From the NCBI RefSeq assembly GCF_014982805.1, contig NZ_JADCKC010000002.1, positions 496,001 to 560,000 of the forward strand: DNA of 64,000 nt, written 5' to 3'. The notes under the pieces were generated by a model. The model had not been told where the DNA came from and did no database searches. It saw only the letters and a list, made by a program, of their open reading frames with translations. The DNA is from Gemmiger gallinarum (GTDB lineage Bacteria; Bacillota; Clostridia; Oscillospirales; Ruminococcaceae). Every line of letters starts with the position of its first letter. Positions within the stretch are counted from its first letter, which is position 1. This document shows, one piece after another, positions 7,115 through 15,151 of this stretch. The position numbers and the translations under genes were made by a program.

Positions 7115-7899
7115 TCCGCATTCATTCCTTTCGCCACTTTGATTTCGACCAGATGCAGCAGGGCGTCAAACACCGCGCCCACTGCGCCGATGGCCAGCAT
7201 ACCCACGATGATGATGTCCGACCGGGAGATAGCCCGGGCCTGCTGGATCATGTAGCCCAGGCCCTGGGTGGAGGCCAGCAGCTCTGCCGCCACCAGTGCC
7301 GTCCAGGAAGTGCCCAGCGCCACCCGCAGGCCGGTAAAGATCATGGGCAGTGCGGTGGGAATGGCGATTTTGAACAGCTTCTGGGCATTGCTTGCACCGA
7401 AGACATCCCCCACCCACAGATGCAGCTCCTGGGTCTGCTGGATTCCGGTATAGCTGTTGACCACGCAGGCGATCAGCGCGCCCAGGAAGATGACCAGGGC
7501 CTTGGAGGTGATGCCGATGCCGAACAGCAGAATGAACATGGGGATCCAGGCCAGACCGGGGATGGGGCGGATCAGGTCAAACAGGGGGCGGACAAAGCGG
7601 TCCACCCACTTGTTCCACGCCATGGCGATTCCCAGAGGAACTCCCACCACAGCGCCCAGCGCATAACCGAACAGCGCCACCCGGATACTGGACCACAGAT
7701 GCTAGAGCAGCGTGGCGCCGTCCGGCGCCTTGGTGTACAGCTTTTCCACAAAGGTCTCAAACACCTTGACCGGCCCCGGGAAAACCGTTTCCGACTTGAG
7801 GTGCAGCACGTTGATGCACACAAACCATACCAGGAGCACCAGGCATACCGACGCGCAGGAAATCAGAATATATTTACCGTTACCTTTTCGCTCTTTCAT
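7111..7899 (-). pseudogene. Second NitT/TauT-family ABC permease with an in-frame TAG
   Basis: The gene reads from ATG 7899 (MKERKGNGKYILI) through a TAG at 7702-7704 into the rest of a normal permease (FDLIRPIPGLAWIPMFIL, VFGASNAQKLFKIAIPTALP). Both halves are in one frame and together give the usual length of about 262 residues. The TAG lies between ATLL and HLWSS, where a CAG (Gln) codon would need one C-to-T change. The C-terminal part is well kept, so the nonsense change is recent, a sequencing error, or suppressed. Confidence 0.75.
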
Positions 7900-7930
7900 C
7901 GTTAACCTCTACTTTTCACTCTTGATATAA

Positions 7931-7959
7931 CAGGGATTTGGTATTTCGCCAAATCCCTG
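7931..7959 (-). promoter_or_regulatory. Intra-operon hairpin between binding protein and permease
   Basis: CAGGGATTTGG (7931-7941) and CCAAATCCCTG (7949-7959) form a perfect 11-bp stem with a 7-base loop in the gap after the binding-protein stop. There is no U-run. Such hairpins usually protect the upstream mRNA from decay and raise binding-protein output over permease output. Confidence 0.6.
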
Positions 7960-7970
7960 TCATATTCCTG

Positions 7971-9089
7971 TTATTTGCCGCTCCAGGTCTTCACGTTATC
8001 CAGGAAGCTGTGGTCGACGCTGGCTTCCACATTGGGCAGGTCGTTGGGATCGATCATCTCCTGATCCACAAAGAACTGAGCAATATCATTCATGAAAGAG
8101 CCGATGGCGCTGTCGGTGTCCACCTCGTCCAGCGTATAGTAATCTTTGACCTCGATCTCCGCGTCCATATCCGACTCGCTGTAGTTGATGCCTTCCTCCG
8201 CGTACTAGGTCATGGCCACGTCGCGGCGGTTGGCCTCATCGCTCATCAGATCGGCGCAGGCACGGTAGTAGCAGTCCAGGAAGAGCTCCGGGTCGCCGGC
8301 CCGCTCCTCTGCCACCGAGTTCTGCACAAAGATGGTGTCCACAATGGGGTCGTCCAGGACCTGATTCATGTCACAGACCCGCACATAACCGGCTTCTTCC
8401 AGCTGGTTGGTGTAGGGCATCTTCATGACCACCAGGTCGCCCTCGCCGGTGATGAATGCCTGATAGGCCTGAGGATAATCCATGGAAACCATGCTGAAAT
8501 CGTCAGCAGTCAGGCCGAAGTGCTCGATGTAGCTGATGGCCTGATAGTGGGCGGTGGTTGCCAGAGGGCCCAGGATAGAGACGCCTTTCAGGGTATCGGC
8601 ACTGCCGATGATGCCCCGGTCATCCGCTGCCTGCTGGGCAATGGCACTGTCCGGCCGGGCGTAGATGGCCTCGCCACCGGAGGTGATGACGCCGTCGCCG
8701 ATGTAGGTATACATGCCGGTGGCCAGTGCGTACACCGACGCCATGCCGCTGACCGCCACGTCCAGGTTGCCTGCGGCCATGGCCTCGTTGATGGGAGCGC
8801 CGGTGGCGAAGATCTCGATCTGGACATCCAGGCCCGCCTCTTCAAAGTACCCGGCGATCTCCGCCTGGTGTACCGGCAGTCCCAGAGAGTTGGCCATTGT
8901 GCCGACAATCAGCGTTTTGCCGGAAGCGGTGGGCTTTCCGGATGTTTCCGCGGAAGACTGGGTCTCCGCAGTGGCGGTCGAAGTCGAAGTGGACTCAGAA
9001 GTCCCTGCGGAGGAAGTGTCTCCTCCGCAGCCGACCAGGGAAAGCGCCATGGCAGCCACCATAGAAAGTGCGATCCAACGTGTTTTCAC
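7971..9089 (-). pseudogene. NitT/TauT-type ABC substrate-binding lipoprotein with an in-frame TAG
   Basis: The lipoprotein starts at GTG 9089 behind AAAGGAGG, with signal MKTRWIALSMVAAMALSLVGC. An SsuA-like fold follows: IVGTMANSLGLPVHQAEIAG, then FATGAPINEAMAAGNLDVA, the substrate-site signature. A TAG at 8205-8207 interrupts it after RRDVAMT. The same frame continues YAEEGINYSES to TAA 7971, giving a normal length of about 370 residues. As in the next gene, CAG (Gln) to TAG would explain the stop. The truncated 294-residue form lacks about 78 C-terminal residues. Confidence 0.8.
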
Positions 9090-9141
9090 AGTTCCTCCTT
9101 TGTGAACGGGTTTGCAGCGGACAGACGATTTCTTTCATTTT

Positions 9142-9188
9142 TGAATACGTATGCAATCTTGGGTCCAATAGCTTTGCATACGTATTCA
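9142..9188. promoter_or_regulatory. Paired LacI-type operators in inverted arrangement
   Basis: TGAATACGTATGCAA (9142-9156) and TTGCATACGTATTCA (9174-9188) are exact reverse complements, and each centres on the palindrome ATACGTAT. They lie just downstream of the predicted start of transcription of the ABC operon, so a bound repressor would block elongation. The adjacent LacI-family gene is the obvious ligand. Confidence 0.75.
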
Positions 9189-9200
9189 TTTGTTGATCCT

Positions 9201-9229
9201 GTTATATCATTATTCCCCTATGTTGTCAA
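9201..9229 (-). promoter_or_regulatory. Sigma-70-type promoter of the NitT/TauT operon
   Basis: Read on the - strand, TTGACA (9224-9229) and TATAAC (9201-9206) are separated by 17 bases. This is near-consensus and drives towards the binding-protein start at 9089 through the two operators. Confidence 0.75.
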
Positions 9230-9295
9230 CGTGCAAAGGCCTTTTTCTCTATTTATTTCAAACTTTTCCTATGCCTTTTGTGCTTTTTGACAACA

Positions 9296-9330
9296 AAACA
9301 CCGCACGGACAAGTTTTCCGTGCGGTGTTT
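9296..9330. terminator. Terminator downstream of the LacI gene
   Basis: AAACACCGCACGG (9296-9308) and CCGTGCGGTGTTT (9318-9330) form a 13-bp stem with a 9-base loop. It follows the - strand LacI stop at 9334 within four bases and separates that gene from the ABC operon promoter. Confidence 0.8.
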
Positions 9331-9333
9331 CGT

Positions 9334-10380
9334 TTATGCCAACTCTTTCAAAAGAAAGTGGTCTTCCCGGTTGACGGTGGTATCCCGCAATATCAGCCGG
9401 GGACGAATCCATTCCTGAACCAGGCCCTCCTTGCGGTCGATACCTTCCATCAGCAAGCGGCAGCTGCGGGGCACCATCTCCTCCACATTGATGTGCAGGG
9501 TGCTCAGCCGGGGATGCAGCTGCTGGGCCAGGGGGATATCATCCATGCTGATGATTTGCACCTGTTCCGGAATACACAGCCCCAGTTCCCGGCACGCATT
9601 GATGATACCGACGCCCAGGGTATCGCTGTAGGCAAAAATGGCGGTTTTCTGGCGGGACAAGCGATCCCTGTTTTGCAGAATACAGTTGTAGGCATCCTCA
9701 ATGCTCAGGCGGCAGAACAGGATGTCGCTTTCCTCCAGCGGGCAGCCGCAGCTTTCCAGACCGCGGCGGTAACCTTCCAGACGGCGCTCTGCGTCCTCCA
9801 GTTCCTCATGTACCGTAATGAACAGTTTGTGGTAATCCGGAAAGCCCCCAAAATACCGGCCGGCAATATACCCGCCATATTCGCTATCCGAAAACAGATA
9901 GTTAAGCTGAGGTCGGATCTTGCTGCCGGCGTTCATCAGAAAGACACAGGGGACCTGATACTCCTCAATCAGACACATTTCCGCGTGGGACAATTCCATG
10001 CGCAATACCAGAAAGCCGTCCACCTTGCGCGTGCGGATAATCCGCTCAAAACTGGAAAAATCCTCGGACGTGGATTCATAATACACGACCATGATATCGT
10101 AGTTGTAGTGGTGCATCTCATTCTGGATGCAGTCATACAGATGCGCCAGCATCATATTGGCGCTCATGCTGACGAAGTGTTTGGGGAACAGAATTCCGAT
10201 GGTGCCGGTGCGTTGGGTGCGCAGACTTTTGGCATGGCTATTGAGTTCGAACCCCACTTCACGGGCTTTGGCCAGGATCAATTTGCGCTTTTCCTCCGGC
10301 ACCAGCGGACTGTTGTTCAGCGCCCGGGAAACGGTGGACTGGGAAACCCCAATCAGTTTGGCAAATTCTCTTGACGTCAT
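9334..10380 (-). CDS. LacI-family transcriptional regulator
   Basis: The 348-residue protein opens with a LacI helix-turn-helix (REFAKLIGVSQSTVSRALNN) and hinge helix (AKSLRTQRTGTIGILFP), followed by a periplasmic-binding-protein-like effector domain ending at the usual DDIPLAQQLHPRLSTL region. It is transcribed towards the NitT/TauT-type operon and most likely binds the paired ATACGTAT operators at 9142-9188. Pairing a LacI regulator with this transporter family is unusual, because LacI proteins normally sense sugars or nucleosides. That hints at a less common transported ligand. A 125-base leader separates promoter and ATG. Confidence 0.9.
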   Translation of the reverse strand: MTSREFAKLIGVSQSTVSRALNNSPLVPEEKRKLILAKAREVGFELNSHAKSLRTQRTGTIGILFPKHFVSMSANMMLAHLYDCIQNEMHHYNYDIMVVYYESTSEDFSSFERIIRTRKVDGFLVLRMELSHAEMCLIEEYQVPCVFLMNAGSKIRPQLNYLFSDSEYGGYIAGRYFGGFPDYHKLFITVHEELEDAERRLEGYRRGLESCGCPLEESDILFCRLSIEDAYNCILQNRDRLSRQKTAIFAYSDTLGVGIINACRELGLCIPEQVQIISMDDIPLAQQLHPRLSTLHINVEEMVPRSCRLLMEGIDRKEGLVQEWIRPRLILRDTTVNREDHFLLKELA

Positions 10381-10511
10381 GCAATCTCCCTACTTTTCAA
10401 CACTAAGTAAACCGGCACACTTCAGGCGCATGCCGGTAATCGTGTACAGGTGGGCGGCAAGTTTCGGTATGTGGGCAGAGATGCGAACCTATCCTATCTT
10501 TTCTTACCATT

Positions 10512-10540
10512 ATTATACTGCCAATATCTTCCACAATCAA
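10512..10540 (-). promoter_or_regulatory. Promoter of the LacI gene
   Basis: On the - strand, TTGATT (10535-10540) and TATAAT (10512-10517) are spaced by 17 bases, upstream of the LacI ATG at 10380. Confidence 0.7.
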
Positions 10541-10590
10541 GCCTGCCGGCGCCGTTCTCCCACGGGATACCGCCGAAAAAACGAGAAAAA

Positions 10591-10622
10591 CCCCGCACCG
10601 GCTGTTTCAGCCGGGTGCGGGG
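10591..10622 (-). terminator. Terminator after the dehydrogenase/VOC operon
   Basis: CCCCGCACCGGCTG (10591-10604) pairs with the complementary arm ending 10622 around TTTC. On the - strand it is followed by a run of T (10586-10590), 27 bases past the VOC gene stop. Confidence 0.85.
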
Positions 10623-10648
10623 CTTTACTCCGTACAGACCCAACAGGA

Positions 10649-11041
10649 TTACAGTTTCTGGCAGAATTCCACCTTTTCCCCGTTGGGGCCCAGAATGGTA
10701 AAAAATCGGACGCCCTTCTCCCAGAAGGGCAGGAACTGCACCTCCTGGTCCAGCAGGGTCCGCCCCGCGCGCTTTGCCTCCCGGAACGCCCCCTCGATGT
10801 CCGTCACGTTCAGGGCGATGTGATCCACCGCTCCGGGCTTTCCCACCGCGCAGCCGTTCTCATAGGTCTCTATGCACAGGTTTCCCAGGGTCAGAAAGCA
10901 GACCTGCTCGTCGGCTTTCGGGTTCCCTGTACGCAGGGCCACTTCAAACCCCAATGAGGTGTAAAACGCGATGGTCGCCTCCAGATCATTGGTGGGGATG
11001 CCCACATGCTGCAGGCCTGTGATATATGCCGCTTCGCCCAT
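10649..11041 (-). CDS. VOC-superfamily protein (glyoxalase/dioxygenase-like)
   Basis: This 130-residue single-module VOC protein starts GEAAYITGLQHVGIPTND, the usual first metal-ligand strand (His in LQHVGI). It continues AIAFYTSLGFE-like sequence, IETYENG with a Glu ligand, and AVDHIALNV (second His). VOC proteins act as isomerases, epimerases, dioxygenases or binding proteins on small oxygenated metabolites. It is co-transcribed three bases after the zinc dehydrogenase, so it probably acts on the same sugar or polyol-derived substrate, perhaps as an epimerase or isomerase. The exact reaction is unknown. Confidence 0.8.
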   Translation of the reverse strand: MGEAAYITGLQHVGIPTNDLEATIAFYTSLGFEVALRTGNPKADEQVCFLTLGNLCIETYENGCAVGKPGAVDHIALNVTDIEGAFREAKRAGRTLLDQEVQFLPFWEKGVRFFTILGPNGEKVEFCQKL

Positions 11042-11044
11042 AGC

Positions 11045-12106
11045 TCACCCCTCCGGGTCCACATCGATCAGAACCTTCATGGTAGTCTCCCGATTGGCCT
11101 CGATATACTGATAGGCTTTCACATAATCGGTAAAGGCAAAATGCCGGCTCTGCAGGGGCTTGAGCTGAATCTTGCCCTCGCCCACCAGACGGATAGCCTC
11201 CACATAGTCCTCATGGCGGTACATCATGGTGGTATCCAGGTCCAGTTCATGGTCGTTGAGGGTGAACAGATCCACGGAAGCCATACCGGCAAATACTGCC
11301 ACCAGGATGATCTTGCTGCCCTTGCGCGCATAACGGATGGCCTGCCCGATGGTCACATTGTTTCCGGCGCAGTCATAAATCACATCTGCCTTGTCGGGGC
11401 CGAATTCTTCCACCATGGCCTCGCCAAAATCCCTGTTTTTTGTATTGACAGCCGCATCCACACCGCAGCGGGACGCCAATTCCAGCCGATAATCCGACAC
11501 ATCGGTAATCATCACCTTGGCCGCACCCATGGCTTTGCAGGTCTGGGCCAGCAGGATGCCGATGGGACCACAGCCCAGCACTGCCACCTTGGCGCCCTCC
11601 ATCTTTTCAAACCGTCGGGCCGCATGGACCGTGACTGCCAAAGGCTCGATCATGGCGCCGTCGCTGTAGTCCATGTCATCCGGCAGCGGGGTGACCTTGC
11701 TCCGGTCCACGCAGAAATACTCGCTGGCCATGCCGGTGGTCTGGAACCCCATGACCTTGAGTTCCTCACACAGATTGTACTTGCCGTGGCGGCAGGGATA
11801 GCACTTGCCGCAGACCACCTGGGGCTCAATGGTCACCTTCTGGCCGGGATGAAGGCCCTCCACACCGGGGCCCAGCTTTTCCACGCAGCCCGATACCTCA
11901 TGGCCCTGGGTCACCGGATAGCCGGTGCCGGAATGCTCGCCGTAATAAACATGGATGTCACTGCCGCACACACCGATTTCTTTGATCTTAATAAGCACCT
12001 GCCCGGGTCCCGGCTCCGGGATCTCCACATCACGGAACACGATCTCGGCGGGCTTTTCTTTTGTAGCGGGAGCCAGCATCACCTGCTGCTTCATGGTTTT
12101 TCCCAT
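11045..12106 (-). CDS. Zinc-dependent medium-chain alcohol/polyol dehydrogenase
   Basis: A 353-residue MDR dehydrogenase of the sorbitol/threonine dehydrogenase type. Catalytic zinc ligands are in IGVCGSDIHVYYG and TQGHEVSG. The structural zinc site has four Cys in VVCGKCYPCRHGKYNLC. The Rossmann motif is VAVLGCGPIGILLAQ, followed by VMITDVSDYRL, where the Asp favours NAD. I chose ATG 12106 (MGKTMKQQ) because AAAGGAGG precedes it; the frame is open further upstream without a ribosome site. It heads an operon with the VOC gene and is preceded by a 16-bp palindrome. The substrate is probably a polyol, sugar acid or amino alcohol. Confidence 0.88.
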   Translation of the reverse strand: MGKTMKQQVMLAPATKEKPAEIVFRDVEIPEPGPGQVLIKIKEIGVCGSDIHVYYGEHSGTGYPVTQGHEVSGCVEKLGPGVEGLHPGQKVTIEPQVVCGKCYPCRHGKYNLCEELKVMGFQTTGMASEYFCVDRSKVTPLPDDMDYSDGAMIEPLAVTVHAARRFEKMEGAKVAVLGCGPIGILLAQTCKAMGAAKVMITDVSDYRLELASRCGVDAAVNTKNRDFGEAMVEEFGPDKADVIYDCAGNNVTIGQAIRYARKGSKIILVAVFAGMASVDLFTLNDHELDLDTTMMYRHEDYVEAIRLVGEGKIQLKPLQSRHFAFTDYVKAYQYIEANRETTMKVLIDVDPEG

Positions 12107-12170
12107 TCTGGTTTCCTCCTTTGAACGGGTCATCGAGGGGTCGGGCGCGCACCGGCCCATCTTCATGTTT

Positions 12171-12186
12171 ACACTTTATAAAGTGT
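12171..12186. promoter_or_regulatory. Perfect 16-bp palindromic operator
   Basis: ACACTTTATAAAGTGT is its own reverse complement and sits 65 bases upstream of the dehydrogenase ATG, within the AT-rich promoter region that includes TTATAA-type -10 elements. A repressor dimer bound here would block the promoter. The neighbouring ROK regulator is the natural candidate. Confidence 0.75.
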
Positions 12187-12297
12187 ATTTATTAACTTGC
12201 CCCAAGAATAGCATGGTTTCACCGTACTGTCAATCCGCAAAAAAAAACCGTTACATTGCCCACCACAGCCCGGCGGTTCTTGTGCAAACCGCCGGGA

Positions 12298-13425
12298 TCA
12301 CACTGTCTGAATAAACTGCCGGATCAACGGCAGCGCACTGCCTGCCGCCGCGGCGTCCACGCCGTGCCGGCACAGCCGGATGTGACGGGCGCTGGCAAAC
12401 TGTCGGCTGTCCATCCCATCGACCTTTTCCCGGAGGCGGTCCAGATAGGGCCCCAGATAGTGACCCACATATCCCCCGATCACCACATCCATGTCCGTAA
12501 AGACGGCCAGGTTTTGTACCACTGCCGCCAGCCGGTCCAAATACTCCTCAAACACCTGCCGCGCCGGAAGGTCTCCCTGTTCCAGCCGCTGAAAAAAAAG
12601 TTCCAGGCTTCCGTCCGCCTGTTCCGCCAGGCGTTCCGCCGATCCGTAGGGATCGTAATGTCCGCGCCGTCCGCAGTAACACATCCGTGCCCCGGGGCCG
12701 GCTTCCACACGCATATGCCCGATTTCACCGCATCGGCCGTTCAGCCCTCGCTGAATTTCTCCGTTCAGCACCAGCGCCCCGCCCACCGTATCGCTGAGAG
12801 ACAAAAAGGCAAAATCGGTCATATCTTCCCGGTCATAGCACTCCCGAATACAGGCGGCATCGGCGTCGTTGAAGCACTGATAGGGACAGTCCGCCCAGTG
12901 TGCGGGAGCAAAGGTCTCCGGCTCCATGATGCCCAAAATGTGGGAAAGTGTCAGCCGCTGCCGGTCGGCGCTTACAATTCCCGGCAGAGAGTACCCCACC
13001 CCTACCAGAGCCGTCTTCATCACCTGATTTTTGTTCAGGAATGCTTCCAGCTCCTGCCGGAGCCGCTGCCGGTAGGCCTCGTCATTGGCAAAGGCAAGGC
13101 GGATGCGCCGGGTATCCTGTACCTCTCCGGCCAGATTCAGCAGTGCCAGCCGCAGATGGTTGCGGGTAATATCCGCCCCTATGGCCAGCCGGCTGTTTTT
13201 CTGCGCCTCGTAGTACATTGCCCGCCGTCCGCCGGCCGACTCAGCCAGTCCGCTCTCCCGCACAAGTCCCTGGGTCTCCAGTTCTTCCATCAGCTGTCCC
13301 GCAGTGGGAAGGCTCAGCTTCAGCCGCACTGCCAGTTCCGGCTTGGTAAGTTTTTCGCAGTGAAGCAGCTCCCGCAAAGCGGAGGTCCGGTTACGCCGGC
13401 GGATCTCTGAACTGCTGTTTTTCAT
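12298..13425 (-). CDS. ROK-family transcriptional regulator (NagC/XylR type)
   Basis: The 375-residue protein has an N-terminal winged helix (LTKPELAVRLKLSLPTAGQLMEEL) and then a ROK sugar-kinase-like domain. The ROK zinc-site motif is present as CGEIGHMRVEAGPGARMCYCGRRGHYD, shown here only as its key residues: the His of GHM and the Cys of CYC and CGR. ATG 13425 follows GGGAGAAGG. Repressors of this class release DNA on binding a sugar or sugar phosphate. It lies between the cysteine desulfidase gene and the dehydrogenase operon, both on the same strand. The palindrome at 12171 is the likely target. Confidence 0.85.
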   Translation of the reverse strand: MKNSSSEIRRRNRTSALRELLHCEKLTKPELAVRLKLSLPTAGQLMEELETQGLVRESGLAESAGGRRAMYYEAQKNSRLAIGADITRNHLRLALLNLAGEVQDTRRIRLAFANDEAYRQRLRQELEAFLNKNQVMKTALVGVGYSLPGIVSADRQRLTLSHILGIMEPETFAPAHWADCPYQCFNDADAACIRECYDREDMTDFAFLSLSDTVGGALVLNGEIQRGLNGRCGEIGHMRVEAGPGARMCYCGRRGHYDPYGSAERLAEQADGSLELFFQRLEQGDLPARQVFEEYLDRLAAVVQNLAVFTDMDVVIGGYVGHYLGPYLDRLREKVDGMDSRQFASARHIRLCRHGVDAAAAGSALPLIRQFIQTV

Positions 13426-13518
13426 GTACCTTCTCCCTTTCGCGCTTTCCTCATCTGCCCGGGCATCTGTCCGGGAACTGTTTGCTGCGGTGCAGCAGCT
13501 GCACCGCCCATTCACGGC

Positions 13519-13542
13519 TCGGCATGGGCGGGACCATGCCGA
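13519..13542 (-). terminator. Hairpin after the cysteine desulfidase gene (weak terminator)
   Basis: TCGGCATGG (13519-13527) pairs with CCATGCCGA (13534-13542), 18 bases after the stop at 13560. It lacks a U-run, so termination would be partial at best. Confidence 0.4.
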
Positions 13543-13559
13543 AGCTCCGGAAGGCCGCC

Positions 13560-14822
13560 TTACTGCAGCATCAGCCGAATGATTTCCCGGTCGGTTTCCC
13601 GCATGCCTTCCTTGCCGATGCGCCCCACACAGCTGATGGTCTCGTCCGCATCCTCCCGCAGAATGCCGTTGTGGGCGCCGTAGCTCCTGCCTGCCATGGC
13701 CAGATTGTGGGCCAGCACGGCGGCATCCAGGCTGGCGGCGATTTTGGCGGCGCAGCTGGCCTTGGCGCCGTCACAGATGATGCCGGGGATATTGGCCAGA
13801 GTATTGTCGATGGTCGCCTTGATCTGGTCCAGGGTGCCGCCCACCAGATAGGTGATGGCGGCGCCCGCCGCGCAGGAGGCCGACACCGCACCGCAGAAGG
13901 CGCTGAGCTTGCCGATGTACTCCTTCTGGTGGACGGTCAGCAGCCCTGAGAAGGCCAGTGCCCGATACAGTTTTTCCGCGGGCAGAAAGTGCTCCCGGGC
14001 GTAGACGATCACCGGCACCGAGGAGGCAATCCCCTGGTTGCCGCTGCCCGAGTTGATGATGACCGGCATGTCGCAGCCTGCCATGCGGGCTTCCGAGGCA
14101 GCCGCCGCATAGGCGCGCATCCGGGTGAATGTGCTGTCCGGATAGGCTGTGCGCAGCATCCGGCCGATGCCCACGCCGTAGTTGCCGCTCATTCCCTCAT
14201 AGGCAATGTCCATATTGCAGCGGATCTGGCGCTCAAAGATGCGCCGGATCCTGTCCAGAGGGACTGTGTCGGCGTACTCCTTGATGGCATCGATGGTCAG
14301 CTTGCTGCGGTCGGTCTGAACGCCCTGCTGGCCGTCCCCGCCCGAAAAGACCGACCGGCCGTTTTTCAGGATGGAGACAATGTTGGTGTGGGCATAGCGC
14401 ACCTCCACCGCCACGGTATCCGTCCCGTGAGAAAGTTCCACAATAAAGTGCAGCGGGATCTCGGAATCCAGAAATTCCACCCGGCATTGTCCGGCGGCAA
14501 TGAAGTCCGCCGCCCGCTGACGGTCGGGACCGGTGACCGACTCCAGCACTTCCATCCGGCGGTCGGCATCCCCGCCGAAAGCGCCCAGGCAGACGGCGGC
14601 TTCAATGCCGGTCATTCCGCCGGAGTTGGGGATCTGCACGCAGCGCACGTTCTTGATCATGTTACCGCTGCATTTGGCCAGGATGCGGTCCGGCTCGGCG
14701 GCCAGCACCTCCCGGGCGCGGGCAGCGGCATAGGCCAGGGCAATGGGCTCGGTACAGCCCATCGCGGGGATCAGTTCTTCCGTCAGAATGGCGGTATACA
14801 TTGCATAGAGTTCTTCCGTCAT
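13560..14822 (-). CDS. cyuA: L-cysteine desulfidase / serine dehydratase-alpha-like protein (UPF0597, CyuA family)
   Basis: A 420-residue protein matching the CyuA/YhaM family: it opens with LIPAMGCTEPIALAYAAARAR, including the conserved Cys of GCTEP that binds the iron-sulfur cluster. It continues IPNSGGMTGIEAAVCLG, NSGSGNQGIASSVPVI and ends near SYGAHNGILREDADETI. Characterised members use a [4Fe-4S] cluster to convert L-cysteine to pyruvate, ammonia and sulfide in anaerobes. I chose ATG 14822 (MTEELYAMY), preceded by GGAAAGGGG, over the longer frame. It stands alone upstream of the ROK regulator, with no serine or cysteine permease adjacent. Confidence 0.85.
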   Translation of the reverse strand: MTEELYAMYTAILTEELIPAMGCTEPIALAYAAARAREVLAAEPDRILAKCSGNMIKNVRCVQIPNSGGMTGIEAAVCLGAFGGDADRRMEVLESVTGPDRQRAADFIAAGQCRVEFLDSEIPLHFIVELSHGTDTVAVEVRYAHTNIVSILKNGRSVFSGGDGQQGVQTDRSKLTIDAIKEYADTVPLDRIRRIFERQIRCNMDIAYEGMSGNYGVGIGRMLRTAYPDSTFTRMRAYAAAASEARMAGCDMPVIINSGSGNQGIASSVPVIVYAREHFLPAEKLYRALAFSGLLTVHQKEYIGKLSAFCGAVSASCAAGAAITYLVGGTLDQIKATIDNTLANIPGIICDGAKASCAAKIAASLDAAVLAHNLAMAGRSYGAHNGILREDADETISCVGRIGKEGMRETDREIIRLMLQ

Positions 14823-15151
14823 GATAAGCCCCTTTCCGAGAGGATGGTGTCCGGTCTCGTTCCAAAGTCTTTCAGCAGGCTGCTGCGCACGGCAGACCGG
14901 CCCTGCCCTCACTTCCCGGCCGGGAGCTGCCGTTGCGCCGAACCGGCCGGGAAAATCAGCATACTAAAAGGATGATACCATGTTCTGTGTTCAGTTGCAA
15001 AGGGGCCCCTGCAGGTCCCCACTTTACTGAAAATTAACTTTCATTTTACCGCATCAAGGTGGAGAAATTTTCACGCTCAGCTTACAATGAAACTGTTCCC
15101 GACAAGCGGGAATGCAAAACGGAGCAAACAAGATTGGGGAGGCAATCCACT
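14823..15151. other. Divergent intergenic region with ECF-operon leader
   Basis: The first 150 bases are GC-rich and show nothing. From about 14990 the sequence becomes AT-rich, which fits a promoter for the ECF operon (a TACAAT hexamer at about 15083 is the best -10). A small hairpin, TTCCCG-ACAAG-CGGGAA, lies in the leader at about 15096. I could not match it to a known riboswitch. Confidence 0.4.

Noticed and set aside
7702-8207. Genetic-code change with TAG read as Gln
   Set aside because: Tempting because two neighbouring genes share the pattern, but the symporter gene ends with TAG at a natural end, the ABC ATPase in the same operon is also broken, and no suppressor tRNA is seen here. 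Decay is simpler.
15090-15150. Riboswitch in the ECF operon leader
   Set aside because: Only a six-pair hairpin is visible. I could not fit the leader to any known vitamin or purine riboswitch.
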